NCBI GenBank assembly: GCA_902602655.1 | Contig: CACKRM010000004.1 | Span: 1-54,401, forward strand | Direction: 5' to 3' | Length of the DNA: 54,401 bases | From: an uncultured Pelagibacteraceae bacterium | GTDB taxonomy: Bacteria > Pseudomonadota > Alphaproteobacteria > Pelagibacterales > Pelagibacteraceae | Part shown: positions 8,466-20,544 of the stretch, piece after piece | Layout of the letters: each line of letters opens with the position of its first letter | How positions within the stretch are numbered: the first letter of the stretch is position 1 | Program-made: the position numbers and the translations under genes | The notes under the pieces: model-generated | Databases searched by the model: none | Seen by the model: the letters and a program-made list of their open reading frames with translations, nothing else | Told to the model about the DNA's origin: nothing

Positions 8466-9554
8466 ATGCAAAATAGTCGCTTGATTCCTCTAAATAAAGA
8501 AAATTTCAAGCAAATTTTTTCAAAAGAATTTTTTTTAGTGATCATTGTCTCAGTACCTGGCGCTATGATAGCAGAAAGCTTCAACTTACCTCTAGCGTGG
8601 TTTTTGGGTCCAATGATTTTCACATCTCTTACATCGCTTTTAGGTTTTAAAACAAAGATGCCAAATTTAGCTTTAAGTATAGTTTTAATACTTTTGGGAC
8701 TTTATATTGGGAATTATATTGATAAAAGTTTATTTTCCCAAATACATCAGTGGGTATGGACCTCACTAATAATGTTTGCCTACATAGTCGTATGTGTTTT
8801 GCTAGTTTCAAAATACTTACAAAAATTTTCAGGCTATGAAAAAAAGACATCAATTTTTTCAGCCGCGCCAGGTGCTTTAGGGCCTCTTTTAATTTTAGCT
8901 GAAAGCGAAAAGTCAGATATTAGTCAAGTTGCAACATCGCATTTAATTAGGCTTATAATTATCATTACGGTTTTCCCTTTTGTAGTTGATAATTTTTATA
9001 TTCAAGAAGCTGCTTCTTTTGAAAAAAATATTGTTGAACCTCAAAATATTCTTGATTTGTTTGTGCTTATTTTCTTATCGATAATTTTTATTTTTCTTTT
9101 TGATAAAATAAAAGTTCCAGCTGCATTATTGTCTGGAACTTTAGTTGCTAGTGGTTTTTTACAACTTACAGAAATAGCTTCTTTCGAAATGCCTGCAAAT
9201 TTAATTGACTATTGTTTACTTGTACTTGGTTCTTCAGTTGGTTGTAGGTTCGCAAATAAGTCATTTGGTGAAATAGCTAAAAATACTCTTCACAGTTTTG
9301 TGGCGACATTTTTTTTGGTTATATTTGGAATTATTGCTGCGGTAGCTGCAGGATTTGTAATAGATAAAAATTTTTTTACTTTGCTTTTATCATACTGTCC
9401 CGGAGGTATATATGAAGTTGCAGTAATAGCGATTTACTTTGATCTTGATCCAGAGTTTGTGGCGTTCCACCACATCATTAGATTATTAATGATACTATTT
9501 TTTGTACCATTGCTTTTAAGATTTTTTGCTAAAAAAAACTCCACGTATTCTTAA
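8466..9554 (+). CDS. AbrB-family (AbrB-duplication) membrane protein
   Basis: A 362-residue polytopic inner-membrane protein with about ten hydrophobic segments and an internal two-fold repeat: PGAMIAESFNLPLAWFLGPM near residue 30 corresponds to a later half around IKVPAALLSGTLVASG. The SAAPGALGPLLILAE segment and the closing YCPGGIYEVAVIAIYFDLDP are typical of the AbrB membrane-protein family, sometimes annotated as putative ammonia monooxygenase, a label without functional basis. It probably transports or exports a small molecule. It is divergent from the dehydrogenase operon (111-base gap) and overlaps the convergent glaH gene by 39 bases. Confidence 0.85.
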   Translation: MQNSRLIPLNKENFKQIFSKEFFLVIIVSVPGAMIAESFNLPLAWFLGPMIFTSLTSLLGFKTKMPNLALSIVLILLGLYIGNYIDKSLFSQIHQWVWTSLIMFAYIVVCVLLVSKYLQKFSGYEKKTSIFSAAPGALGPLLILAESEKSDISQVATSHLIRLIIIITVFPFVVDNFYIQEAASFEKNIVEPQNILDLFVLIFLSIIFIFLFDKIKVPAALLSGTLVASGFLQLTEIASFEMPANLIDYCLLVLGSSVGCRFANKSFGEIAKNTLHSFVATFFLVIFGIIAAVAAGFVIDKNFFTLLLSYCPGGIYEVAVIAIYFDLDPEFVAFHHIIRLLMILFFVPLLLRFFAKKNSTYS

Positions 9555-10421
9555 TAGTTCCCTGGACAAACTAGAATGTTCTTTGAAAGGTTTACGTCCA
9601 TGGAGCCAAAAATAATTATTTGAAAAAATTGTCGATCCAACGGGCAAAGGGAAAATTACTTTATTTTTACTTTCTTCTAACGCATCTGATAATCTTTGAA
9701 GAAATAAACCTTGTTCCATGCTTTGAGGTTCAGGAAATTGATCAATATAAGAAATAATCGTTTTACCATTTTTATCTTCTGAAAAAACAGGATGTTCAAC
9801 CTTATAGTTTACATTCTTACTCTTAGGAGAGCTCCAAACAAAATTTTGTCTGCCTACAGGATCTTTGCTAAGAGAATTTAAATGTTCCCAGTCATCTAAG
9901 TGTAAAATTACACTTTCTCCTCCACTTACATTTTTTTCTTCCATTTTTGTCATTATTAACCAGTCTGTCTTTTCTTTAACGTATGTCCCGTCAGTGTGAA
10001 GATCTAAATTGGTATAGGCTTTTCTTAGATAAGAGTCGCTTGAGTCCTGATGTTTAACAAAAAATCTTGCGTAGTATTTCTCTGACATAGAATCAAAGTT
10101 TGGAATTCCAACTAGATGGGCTAGCGCAGTGGATAATTTAACTAAAAAATCCTTATCAAATTTTTTATTTTTAATTTCAGGCTCAATAATTACTGCTCCT
10201 GTTTTCCTATCATTTAGCAATTCTTTTAATATTTTACTTAGTTCATTTTTATAAATTTCATCCAAGCTCTTAGCTAAAGTAAATCTTGAAAAAGGTTTGT
10301 ACTCTAAAGATCTGATATTAAATTTATTAAAAGGAAATATTAATTTATCTAAGTCAGTTTCTTTTATATTTATAATTTTTACTCGCTTAGATTTTTCATG
10401 ATTTTTTATTTCAAGGCTCAT
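9516..10421 (-). CDS. glaH: Glutarate 2-hydroxylase, Fe(II)/2-oxoglutarate oxygenase
   Basis: CsiD/GlaH hydroxylates glutarate to L-2-hydroxyglutarate in lysine catabolism using 2-oxoglutarate and O2. The 301 residues align with E. coli CsiD from memory along their length: LEYKPFSRFTLAKSLDEI, LAHLVGIPNFDSMSEKYYARF, SDSYLRKAYTNLDLHTDGTYV and LHLDDWEHL. The iron ligands are His and Asp in LHTDGTYV (about residue 143) and the distal His in FWLHGRKPF (about 275). The Arg that binds 2-oxoglutarate is in RELLRIRG near the end. The partner lhgO is not nearby; azlD overlaps its start by four bases, so it may share transcripts with amino-acid transport genes. Confidence 0.93.
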   Translation of the reverse strand: MSLEIKNHEKSKRVKIINIKETDLDKLIFPFNKFNIRSLEYKPFSRFTLAKSLDEIYKNELSKILKELLNDRKTGAVIIEPEIKNKKFDKDFLVKLSTALAHLVGIPNFDSMSEKYYARFFVKHQDSSDSYLRKAYTNLDLHTDGTYVKEKTDWLIMTKMEEKNVSGGESVILHLDDWEHLNSLSKDPVGRQNFVWSSPKSKNVNYKVEHPVFSEDKNGKTIISYIDQFPEPQSMEQGLFLQRLSDALEESKNKVIFPLPVGSTIFSNNYFWLHGRKPFKEHSSLSRELLRIRGVFFSKKS

Positions 10422-10744
10422 AAGCTTGTCAAAGTTGACAAAAGTATAGCAGAAAAGATCGTGGGCAAAACTAAATTTTTCTTACTCAAAATATATATAA
10501 ATATACAGACAACTAATACTAGGATTCTAATTACTAAGTCTGCACTAGCCAAAACTCCAGCAGGAAAAATGATAATTCTTCCAAGAAGTGCAGCAAGAGT
10601 TGAATAAGCTACTAAATTAAACCATTCAAAAATTTTTGATTTTGCGCTTACTTTTTCAGAAGTCATAGCTCCTAAAAGTCTTGAGATATAAGTAGCGAAA
10701 GAAGTAACTATGATTGCTAAAACAATTGTATTACTTAGATCCAT
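10418..10744 (-). CDS. azlD: AzlD-type branched-chain amino acid transport subunit
   Basis: A small four-helix membrane protein of about 108 residues, the usual partner of AzlC in an amino-acid exporter. I take the ATG at 10744 (MDLSNTIVLA) because AGAGGT lies just upstream at the right spacing; an alternative in-frame start at 10768 adds eight residues and lies deeper inside azlC. Family traits include the early AIIVTSFATYISRLLGA and GVLASADLVIRILVLVV. Overlaps with azlC at its 5' end (14 bases) and with glaH at its 3' end (4 bases) indicate one transcript. Confidence 0.85.
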   Translation of the reverse strand: MDLSNTIVLAIIVTSFATYISRLLGAMTSEKVSAKSKIFEWFNLVAYSTLAALLGRIIIFPAGVLASADLVIRILVLVVCIFIYILSKKNLVLPTIFSAILLSTLTSL

Positions 10745-11438
10745 TTTTACCTCTAAAAAAATAAGCAATTGTACCAGAAATCAGTCCAGCGAATAATATC
10801 GCCCATTCAGTTGATATAAGATAAATTGCTGGACCCATTACTGTACCTGCTATTACGGCTATTGAAATTTTTAAATTTTTCATTGCACCTATCATCATGC
10901 AAAAGAAGTAAACTGGATTAACAATTGCAAATCCAATCATTAAATCTTTATTTAAATAATCTGCTAAAGAGTAACCAATTAAAGTTGTAAAAATTGCTGT
11001 CGTCCAAGTACCAAAGCCAATTCCCATCCAAAAATCTATACGATATTTTTTTTCAATTTTTTGATAAGTGTCTTTTGCAATTAACCAGGATGAAACTGCT
11101 AAAAAGTGACAAGATAAATAATATTTCCATTTAGGCTGGGATTTATGTTTTAATAACGGAAACAATGATACTGTCATAGGATAAAGCCTAAAGTTAACCA
11201 ACCAAACAGCTATAAATATATTGAATAAAGAGGCTCCTACCAAAAGTGACTCAGCCATAACTAATTGACCGGGTAAAGCATAAGTGAAAAAGCTTGATGC
11301 AGCACTTTGTTGTAGATTAAAACCGGCGTCTTTTAGTAACGCTCCTAAAGCTATAAAACAAGCTGCTAAAGGTATTGCGGGACTTCTTGCTCCGATTAAC
11401 GATTTAAGTCCATGCAAAAAAATTTTTAAGTTGATCAT
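10731..11438 (-). CDS. azlC: AzlC-type branched-chain amino acid permease
   Basis: A 235-residue inner-membrane permease with seven to eight hydrophobic segments. Family features: PAIPLAACFIALGALLKDAGF near the N-terminus, LPGQLVMAESLLVGASLFNIFIAVWLVNFRLYPM (about residues 55-88), and AIVNPVYFFCMMIGAMKN. With AzlD it forms a branched-chain amino-acid (or related) transporter. It overlaps the upstream LivF-like gene by four bases and the downstream azlD by 14, placing the ABC genes, azlCD and glaH in one minus-strand series. Confidence 0.9.
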   Translation of the reverse strand: MINLKIFLHGLKSLIGARSPAIPLAACFIALGALLKDAGFNLQQSAASSFFTYALPGQLVMAESLLVGASLFNIFIAVWLVNFRLYPMTVSLFPLLKHKSQPKWKYYLSCHFLAVSSWLIAKDTYQKIEKKYRIDFWMGIGFGTWTTAIFTTLIGYSLADYLNKDLMIGFAIVNPVYFFCMMIGAMKNLKISIAVIAGTVMGPAIYLISTEWAILFAGLISGTIAYFFRGKNGSK

Positions 11439-12310
11439 CCGCCAAGAAACAATCTTCCAACATCAGGGTTTTTTAAAAGATCATCTCCTTTTCCTGCTAT
11501 TGCAGTTTGTCCAGAAACCAAAACATAACCTATATCAGCAAACTCAAGTCCTTTTTTTGCATTTTGTTCGACCATAATTATAGTTTTCTTTTCATTTTTT
11601 TGAAGGTCAGTAAGTATTTCAAAAACCATATTTATATATCTTGGCTCTAAACCAATTGAAGGTTCGTCTACTAAAAGGATTGAGGGTTTCATTACCAATG
11701 CTCTAGAAATTTCTAACAATCTTCTTTCACCTCCAGATAAAACTTTTGCCGGTTGATTCCTTCTATTTCTTAATCTTTCATATTTTTTAAAAATTCTTTC
11801 AGCTTCTTCGAAAGCCGAATCGTCTGCAATTTCATTATATAATTGTCTAATCCCTGCAATATAGCCACTTTGAAATTTCATTAATATTTTTAATTTATCT
11901 AAAAATGTTTTTTCTTTATTTTTTATAAATCCTCCCATTAATAAATTTTCTTCTACTGTCATGTCTGGAAAAACAGAATTGTCTTGAAGAATATATGCTA
12001 TACCAACAGAGCTTAGTTTTTGAGCTGGCGTTAAGTTTGTAATTTCTTTTCCATCTATTTCTATTTTACCTGAAAAAATATTTGTAAATCCATAAATGGA
12101 ATGAAGAATTGTAGATTTGCCGGCTCCATTAGGTCCAATTAAACATAATGATTGAGCTTTACTAACAGTTAAATCAAAATTATGTAGAATTTCCATCTTG
12201 CCATATCCAGCTGATAATCCTCTTATAGTTAAGTGAACATTGTTTGGAGATAGTTTTTTTAACTCCTCTGGCCCTGGTGCTTTTCCTAAAACTTCATATT
12301 GATTTGCCAT
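11435..12310 (-). CDS. livF: Branched-chain amino acid ABC transporter ATP-binding protein (LivF-like)
   Basis: Walker A GPNGAGKST (about residue 58), ABC signature LSGGERRLL (about 192), Walker B ILLVDEPSIGLEP and the switch region IIMVEQNAKKGLEFADIGYVL place this in the LivF branch. At 291 residues it is longer than the usual 235 or so: it has an N-terminal extension of about 25 residues and an extra helical insertion of about 30 residues (around YIAGIRQLYNEIADDSAFEEA) between the Q-loop region and the signature. Its start overlaps the end of livG by one base. The actual substrate (branched-chain amino acids, amides, urea) is not determined by the ATPase. Confidence 0.9.
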   Translation of the reverse strand: MANQYEVLGKAPGPEELKKLSPNNVHLTIRGLSAGYGKMEILHNFDLTVSKAQSLCLIGPNGAGKSTILHSIYGFTNIFSGKIEIDGKEITNLTPAQKLSSVGIAYILQDNSVFPDMTVEENLLMGGFIKNKEKTFLDKLKILMKFQSGYIAGIRQLYNEIADDSAFEEAERIFKKYERLRNRRNQPAKVLSGGERRLLEISRALVMKPSILLVDEPSIGLEPRYINMVFEILTDLQKNEKKTIIMVEQNAKKGLEFADIGYVLVSGQTAIAGKGDDLLKNPDVGRLFLGG

Positions 12311-13044
12311 TATTGCGCTCCCAAATAAGCATCAACAACACGCTTATCGTTTTTAATTTGACTAGGTGAACCTTCGGCTAAAAGTTTTCCGTGAGCTAAA
12401 CAGAAAATTCTCTGTGCTAAGCTCATAATAACTTTCATATTATGCTCTATTACTAATAAAGTTATTCCATAATCTTTATTAACTTTAATCAATCTATCAA
12501 TAATTCCGTTTATTAAAGTTGGATTAATTCCTGCAGTTGGCTCATCTAATAAAAGCATTTTCGGCTCGTTCATTAAAGCCATCGCTAATTCTAATAGTTT
12601 TTGTTGTCCAAATGATAGGTCCCCTGCTCTTAAATTTCTCTTTTGATAAAGTCCTACAAAATTTAAAATGCTTTCTGCTTTTTCAGTAAGCTCTGTAGGT
12701 ATTTTTGCAAATATAAATCCCGAGTCACTAGCCTTATGGCTAATTAACATATTTTCTACGCAATTAAGTTTAGAATAAATTCTTGTTTGCTGAAATGTTC
12801 TTAATAATCCCAGTTTGGCTACTGCAGGAACAGGCATTTCAGAAACCTCCGTATTATCAAAAACGATTGATCCTTGATCGATTGGATGAGTACCTACTAT
12901 TGAATTAAATAAAGTTGTTTTACCAGAGCCATTAGGTCCGATTAAACCAACTATAGATCCTGGTTCCACTGAAACAGAAATATCTACGTTAGCTTTTACA
13001 CCACCAAAAGATTTACTTACATTTTTAACTTCTAAAATACTCAT
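12310..13044 (-). CDS. livG: Branched-chain amino acid ABC transporter ATP-binding protein (LivG-like)
   Basis: A 244-residue ATPase of normal LivG length with Walker A GLIGPNGSGKTT (about residues 33-44), the family feature RTFQQTRIYSKLNCVENM (about 83-100), signature LSFGQQKLLELAMALM, Walker B LLLDEPTAGINPTL and LLVIEHNMKVIMSLAQRI. It overlaps livM by four bases and livF by one, the standard order livM-livG-livF. It should power import together with LivF, but the membrane subunit gene beside it is broken and no livH or periplasmic binding protein is present here. Confidence 0.94.
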   Translation of the reverse strand: MSILEVKNVSKSFGGVKANVDISVSVEPGSIVGLIGPNGSGKTTLFNSIVGTHPIDQGSIVFDNTEVSEMPVPAVAKLGLLRTFQQTRIYSKLNCVENMLISHKASDSGFIFAKIPTELTEKAESILNFVGLYQKRNLRAGDLSFGQQKLLELAMALMNEPKMLLLDEPTAGINPTLINGIIDRLIKVNKDYGITLLVIEHNMKVIMSLAQRIFCLAHGKLLAEGSPSQIKNDKRVVDAYLGAQ

Positions 13045-13343
13045 TTTAATTCCACCTGTGCTTTACGATCTTTTTCATCAACAACTTCACCAAATCTTTC
13101 AGGGTATTTTTCTCTTAGCCAGCCCATCAATCCCTCTGGGAAATAAATTACAATTACAACAATCAAAATTCCTAACGCAACATATTGCCAACCCAATATA
13201 AAAGTCCAAAGACCTTCTTTGAAGAAATGGAATAAAGTTGCACCAATAACTGGTCCCCACAAAGTTCCTTTTCCGCCAAGTATTGCCATTAAGACCATAA
13301 ACACTCCCATCTCTCTTCCATCAAGCTTTACTGTAAGGAAAAT
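13041..13343 (-). pseudogene. livM: livM permease, 3' part only (5' part missing at a junction)
   Basis: The open frame encodes the C-terminal end of a LivM permease: VFMVLMAILGGKGTLWGPVIG matches the family's conserved cytoplasmic loop and the last helices follow (LGILIVVIVIYFPEGLMGWL). A full LivM has about 300 or more residues; only about 90-100 remain. The frame can be read back to 13343, where a stop is met, and beyond that the DNA reads as ftsQ on the other strand. An ATG at 13308-13310 could start an 89-residue remnant, but it lies inside a conserved domain and is not a natural start. The cause is either a genomic rearrangement or a chimeric assembly. Confidence 0.82.
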
Positions 13344-13345
13344 TT
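13330..13345. other. Head-to-head junction between livM and ftsQ fragments
   Basis: Left of this point the minus strand reads LivM C-terminal sequence; right of it the plus strand reads FtsQ C-terminal sequence, and both genes lose their 5' parts here. The two readings overlap by only a few codons (about 13333-13343), so the breakpoint lies in or beside this short AT-rich segment. I see no inverted repeat, insertion sequence or tRNA at the site that would explain it. Confidence 0.7.
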
Positions 13346-13746
13346 ACCCAAAAACACTTAAGATTAAAATCACCGAAAAAAAACCAATTGCTATATATAT
13401 AGATAAAAAAGATAAATTTTATGTAACTATCAATGATAATTTTATAAATTTTGTAGAAATAAACGAATATAAGAATTTACCTACTATTTTTGGAAAAGAG
13501 ATAAAGTTAGATAATTTTTTTAAAAAGCTTGAAAATATAAATTTTCCTGCAGAAAAAATTAAATCTTTTCATTATTTTGAAATCGGAAGGTGGGATTTAA
13601 TACTTAAAAATGGAAGAGTTATCAAATTACCTACTGATGATTTTATAGATAAATTAGAAAACTTTATGTCTATTTCTGACAATGAAAGATTTGAAAGATA
13701 TAAGATATTTGATTATAGAATAAAAGATCAGTTAATTTTAAATTAA
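13333..13746 (+). pseudogene. ftsQ: ftsQ, 3' part only (5' part missing at a junction)
   Basis: About 137 residues from VRKIYPKTLKIKITEKKPIAIY onward correspond to the end of the POTRA domain and the beta domain of FtsQ, the bitopic division protein that links FtsB/FtsL to later steps. The cytoplasmic tail, membrane helix and most of POTRA are missing. An upstream in-frame ATG at 13219 exists only because the frame runs on through antisense livM and gives no FtsQ-like sequence. There is no plausible start after the junction. It is followed one base later by ftsA, the usual order, which supports the identification. Confidence 0.75.
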
Positions 13747-13747
13747 C

Positions 13748-14950
13748 ATGGAAATTGAAAAACCTTATCTATTCACAGAGATTAATGACAATTTTTTTAA
13801 TTTTTTAGTTGTAGAATATAACGAAGAATTAGACTTTAAAATAATTTATTCTAAATCTGTTAAATCTGAGGGTGTTTCACTTGGAAAAATTTTTAATTTA
13901 GAAACTTGTTTTGAAATAATCCAAAAAAATATTAATCAAATTGAAAAAGAAGTAAATTTTATTTTCAATAAAGTTACAGTAATATCAGATATTTTTAATC
14001 TTGAATGTCTTAATATTTCAAGTGGAAAAAAGCTAAATGGAGCTCAAGTTACCGAAGATGATATATCATATATATTAAATAATATTAAAAAACTTGTTGT
14101 TGACAACGAACCAAATAAGTCAATTTTACACTTATTTAATTCAAACTTTGTAATTGATGATGTTATCTCAAAAAAAATACCAATAGGTTTATTTGGAGAA
14201 TTTTACAATCAACATCTTACATTTTATTTGTTATCTAAAACTGATCTTAAAAACTTTAAATCAATTTTTAATAGATGCAAAATTAATATTGAAAGAATAT
14301 TTTTAAAAAACTTTGTTGAAGGTATTAATTTAATAAATAAAGAGAAAATTAATAGCAAATTTGCTCTAATAAATATCTACGGAAAAAAATCAAATATTTC
14401 TTTTTTTGATAATCTTTCACCAATTTATTCTGAAAATTTTAAGTTTGGTAGTGATATTATTATTCAAGATATTTCAAAAATCTGCTCATTTAGCTTCAAT
14501 ACAGCAAAAAAAATTATTTTTGAGAATAATTTTGATCAAATAGATAAAAACTTAAATAAAAAATATCTTCCCGAGAAATATTTTGATGAAACAAAATTCA
14601 GAAAAATTAGTTTTTCTCATATAAAAAATATTATTGACGCTAGAATAGAAGAAATTACAGACTTAATTTATGAAAATAATATAAATCTCAAAGAAATAAA
14701 AAACAAAAATGATTTAGTTTATATTTATTTTCAAGACGAAGGCATTTTCAAAAATTTGGCATTAAGTTTCAAAAAAAATTTTTCAAATTTAGAAAATTTC
14801 AAAAGTTTTAAACAAACAAAAGACGAGCTAATGAATGCTTGCATATCCTCTGCCGAATTGCTTGGAAAAGGGTGGGAGAAGGAAGCAATACCAATTACAC
14901 AATCAAAAAAGTCAATAATTTCAAGAATTTTCTCAAGTTTTTTTCAATAA
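13748..14950 (+). CDS. ftsA: Divergent FtsA-like cell division protein
   Basis: Identified by position after ftsQ and by overall pattern rather than strong identity. The 400 residues are near FtsA length, and an FtsA-like 1C region is recognisable (NGAQVTEDDISYIL, then KSILHLFNSNFVIDD, KKIPIGLFGEF). The C-terminus ends in a linker and KSIISRIFSSFFQ, an amphipathic membrane-targeting helix as in FtsA. Unusually, the actin-fold nucleotide motifs are lost: the phosphate-2 site reads ALINIYGKKSNISFF (about residues 204-218) where DxGGGTTD is expected, and the adenosine site reads YIYFQDEGIFKNL (about 324-336) without the Gly-Gly pair. It may not bind ATP normally. Confidence 0.7.
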   Translation: MEIEKPYLFTEINDNFFNFLVVEYNEELDFKIIYSKSVKSEGVSLGKIFNLETCFEIIQKNINQIEKEVNFIFNKVTVISDIFNLECLNISSGKKLNGAQVTEDDISYILNNIKKLVVDNEPNKSILHLFNSNFVIDDVISKKIPIGLFGEFYNQHLTFYLLSKTDLKNFKSIFNRCKINIERIFLKNFVEGINLINKEKINSKFALINIYGKKSNISFFDNLSPIYSENFKFGSDIIIQDISKICSFSFNTAKKIIFENNFDQIDKNLNKKYLPEKYFDETKFRKISFSHIKNIIDARIEEITDLIYENNINLKEIKNKNDLVYIYFQDEGIFKNLALSFKKNFSNLENFKSFKQTKDELMNACISSAELLGKGWEKEAIPITQSKKSIISRIFSSFFQ

Positions 14951-15013
14951 AATTAAATTATTAGCTTTGTATTTTTTTGAAACATTAGTTGTTTTCTTTA
15001 AACAAGAACTATT

Positions 15014-15940
15014 TTGTATAAATTTTTTGTGCAAAAAAATTTTCAAAAAACCTTAAACGACAAAGTCGAACTTAGCGGTATCGGGTTACATAATGGTATC
15101 AAAGTAAATCTTCGTCTTTTACCTGCGCCAGAAGATCATGGTATTGTTTTTAAAAGAATAGATATAGATAGTAACAAAATTGAAGCAAACTACCAAAATG
15201 TTAGTGCACCAGTTCTTTGTACAAAAATTAAAAACAAAGAAGGAGCAACCGTTTCAACAGTTGAGCATTTAATGGCAGCTTTCTACGGTGAAGAAATAGA
15301 CAATGTTTTAGTAGAAATCGATGCACCCGAAATTCCAATTATGGACGGTTCTGCAAATGAATTTGTCGAGGCGATAAGATCTGTGGGAACGAAAAAACAA
15401 GATACCTTAAAAAAATTTATTAAAGTTTTAAAAAAAGTGGAATTTAAAGATGGAGAAAAGTTCATTTCAATCGAACCTTTGGAAAGAGATTTGGTTATAG
15501 ATTTTGAAATTGTCTATAAAAATCCATTGATAAGAACAAGACGAAAAGAATTTAAACTTAGTACTGGTGATATCAATACTATTTATAATTCTAGGACGTT
15601 TTGTTTGTATGAAGATATTGATTATATAAAAAGTCAGGGATTAGCAAAGGGAGGTTCCCTAGATAACGCTATAGTTGTTAAAGGTAATAGAATTTTAAAT
15701 GAGGATGGCCTAAGATCAAGACATGAATTTGTAGACCATAAAATATTAGATTGTTTAGGTGATCTTATGCTATCAGGTTGCAGAATTTTTGGTCATATAA
15801 AATGTTCTCAAGGAGGGCATCAACTTACAAATAATTTTCTAAGAAAATTTTTATCAGATAAATCTAACTGGGAATTTCAAAAGTTAAATCAAGACAATAA
15901 AGGAAATGAGTATTTAAGGCCAGCAGTTGCTAACGCTTAA
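15014..15940 (+). CDS. lpxC: UDP-3-O-acyl-N-acetylglucosamine deacetylase
   Basis: LpxC is the zinc-dependent committed step of lipid A synthesis. Signature segments are KVELSGIGLHNG near the N-terminus, STVEHLMAAFYG with the first zinc His (about residue 86), PEIPIMDGSANEFVE (about 105-119), GLRSRHEFVDHKILDCLGDL with the other zinc His and Asp, and GHIKCSQGGHQLTNNFLRK with the catalytic His. The 308 residues match the family. The start is uncertain: a TTG at 15014 is the longest frame and a GTG at 15029 is an alternative; no ATG or clear Shine-Dalgarno is present. The 63-base gap after ftsA contains no ftsZ. Confidence 0.95.
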   Translation: MYKFFVQKNFQKTLNDKVELSGIGLHNGIKVNLRLLPAPEDHGIVFKRIDIDSNKIEANYQNVSAPVLCTKIKNKEGATVSTVEHLMAAFYGEEIDNVLVEIDAPEIPIMDGSANEFVEAIRSVGTKKQDTLKKFIKVLKKVEFKDGEKFISIEPLERDLVIDFEIVYKNPLIRTRRKEFKLSTGDINTIYNSRTFCLYEDIDYIKSQGLAKGGSLDNAIVVKGNRILNEDGLRSRHEFVDHKILDCLGDLMLSGCRIFGHIKCSQGGHQLTNNFLRKFLSDKSNWEFQKLNQDNKGNEYLRPAVANA

Positions 15941-15986
15941 CACAATCTAAAATTTACCTGACAGCTTTTATTTGATATGACTCATT

Positions 15987-20539
<4,553 letters not shown>

Positions 20540-20544
20540 TAAAT

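Noticed and set aside
13219-13332. Upstream in-frame extension of ftsQ starting at an ATG at 13219
   Set aside because: This part is antisense to conserved livM sequence and shows no FtsQ features; the frame is open by chance up to the junction.
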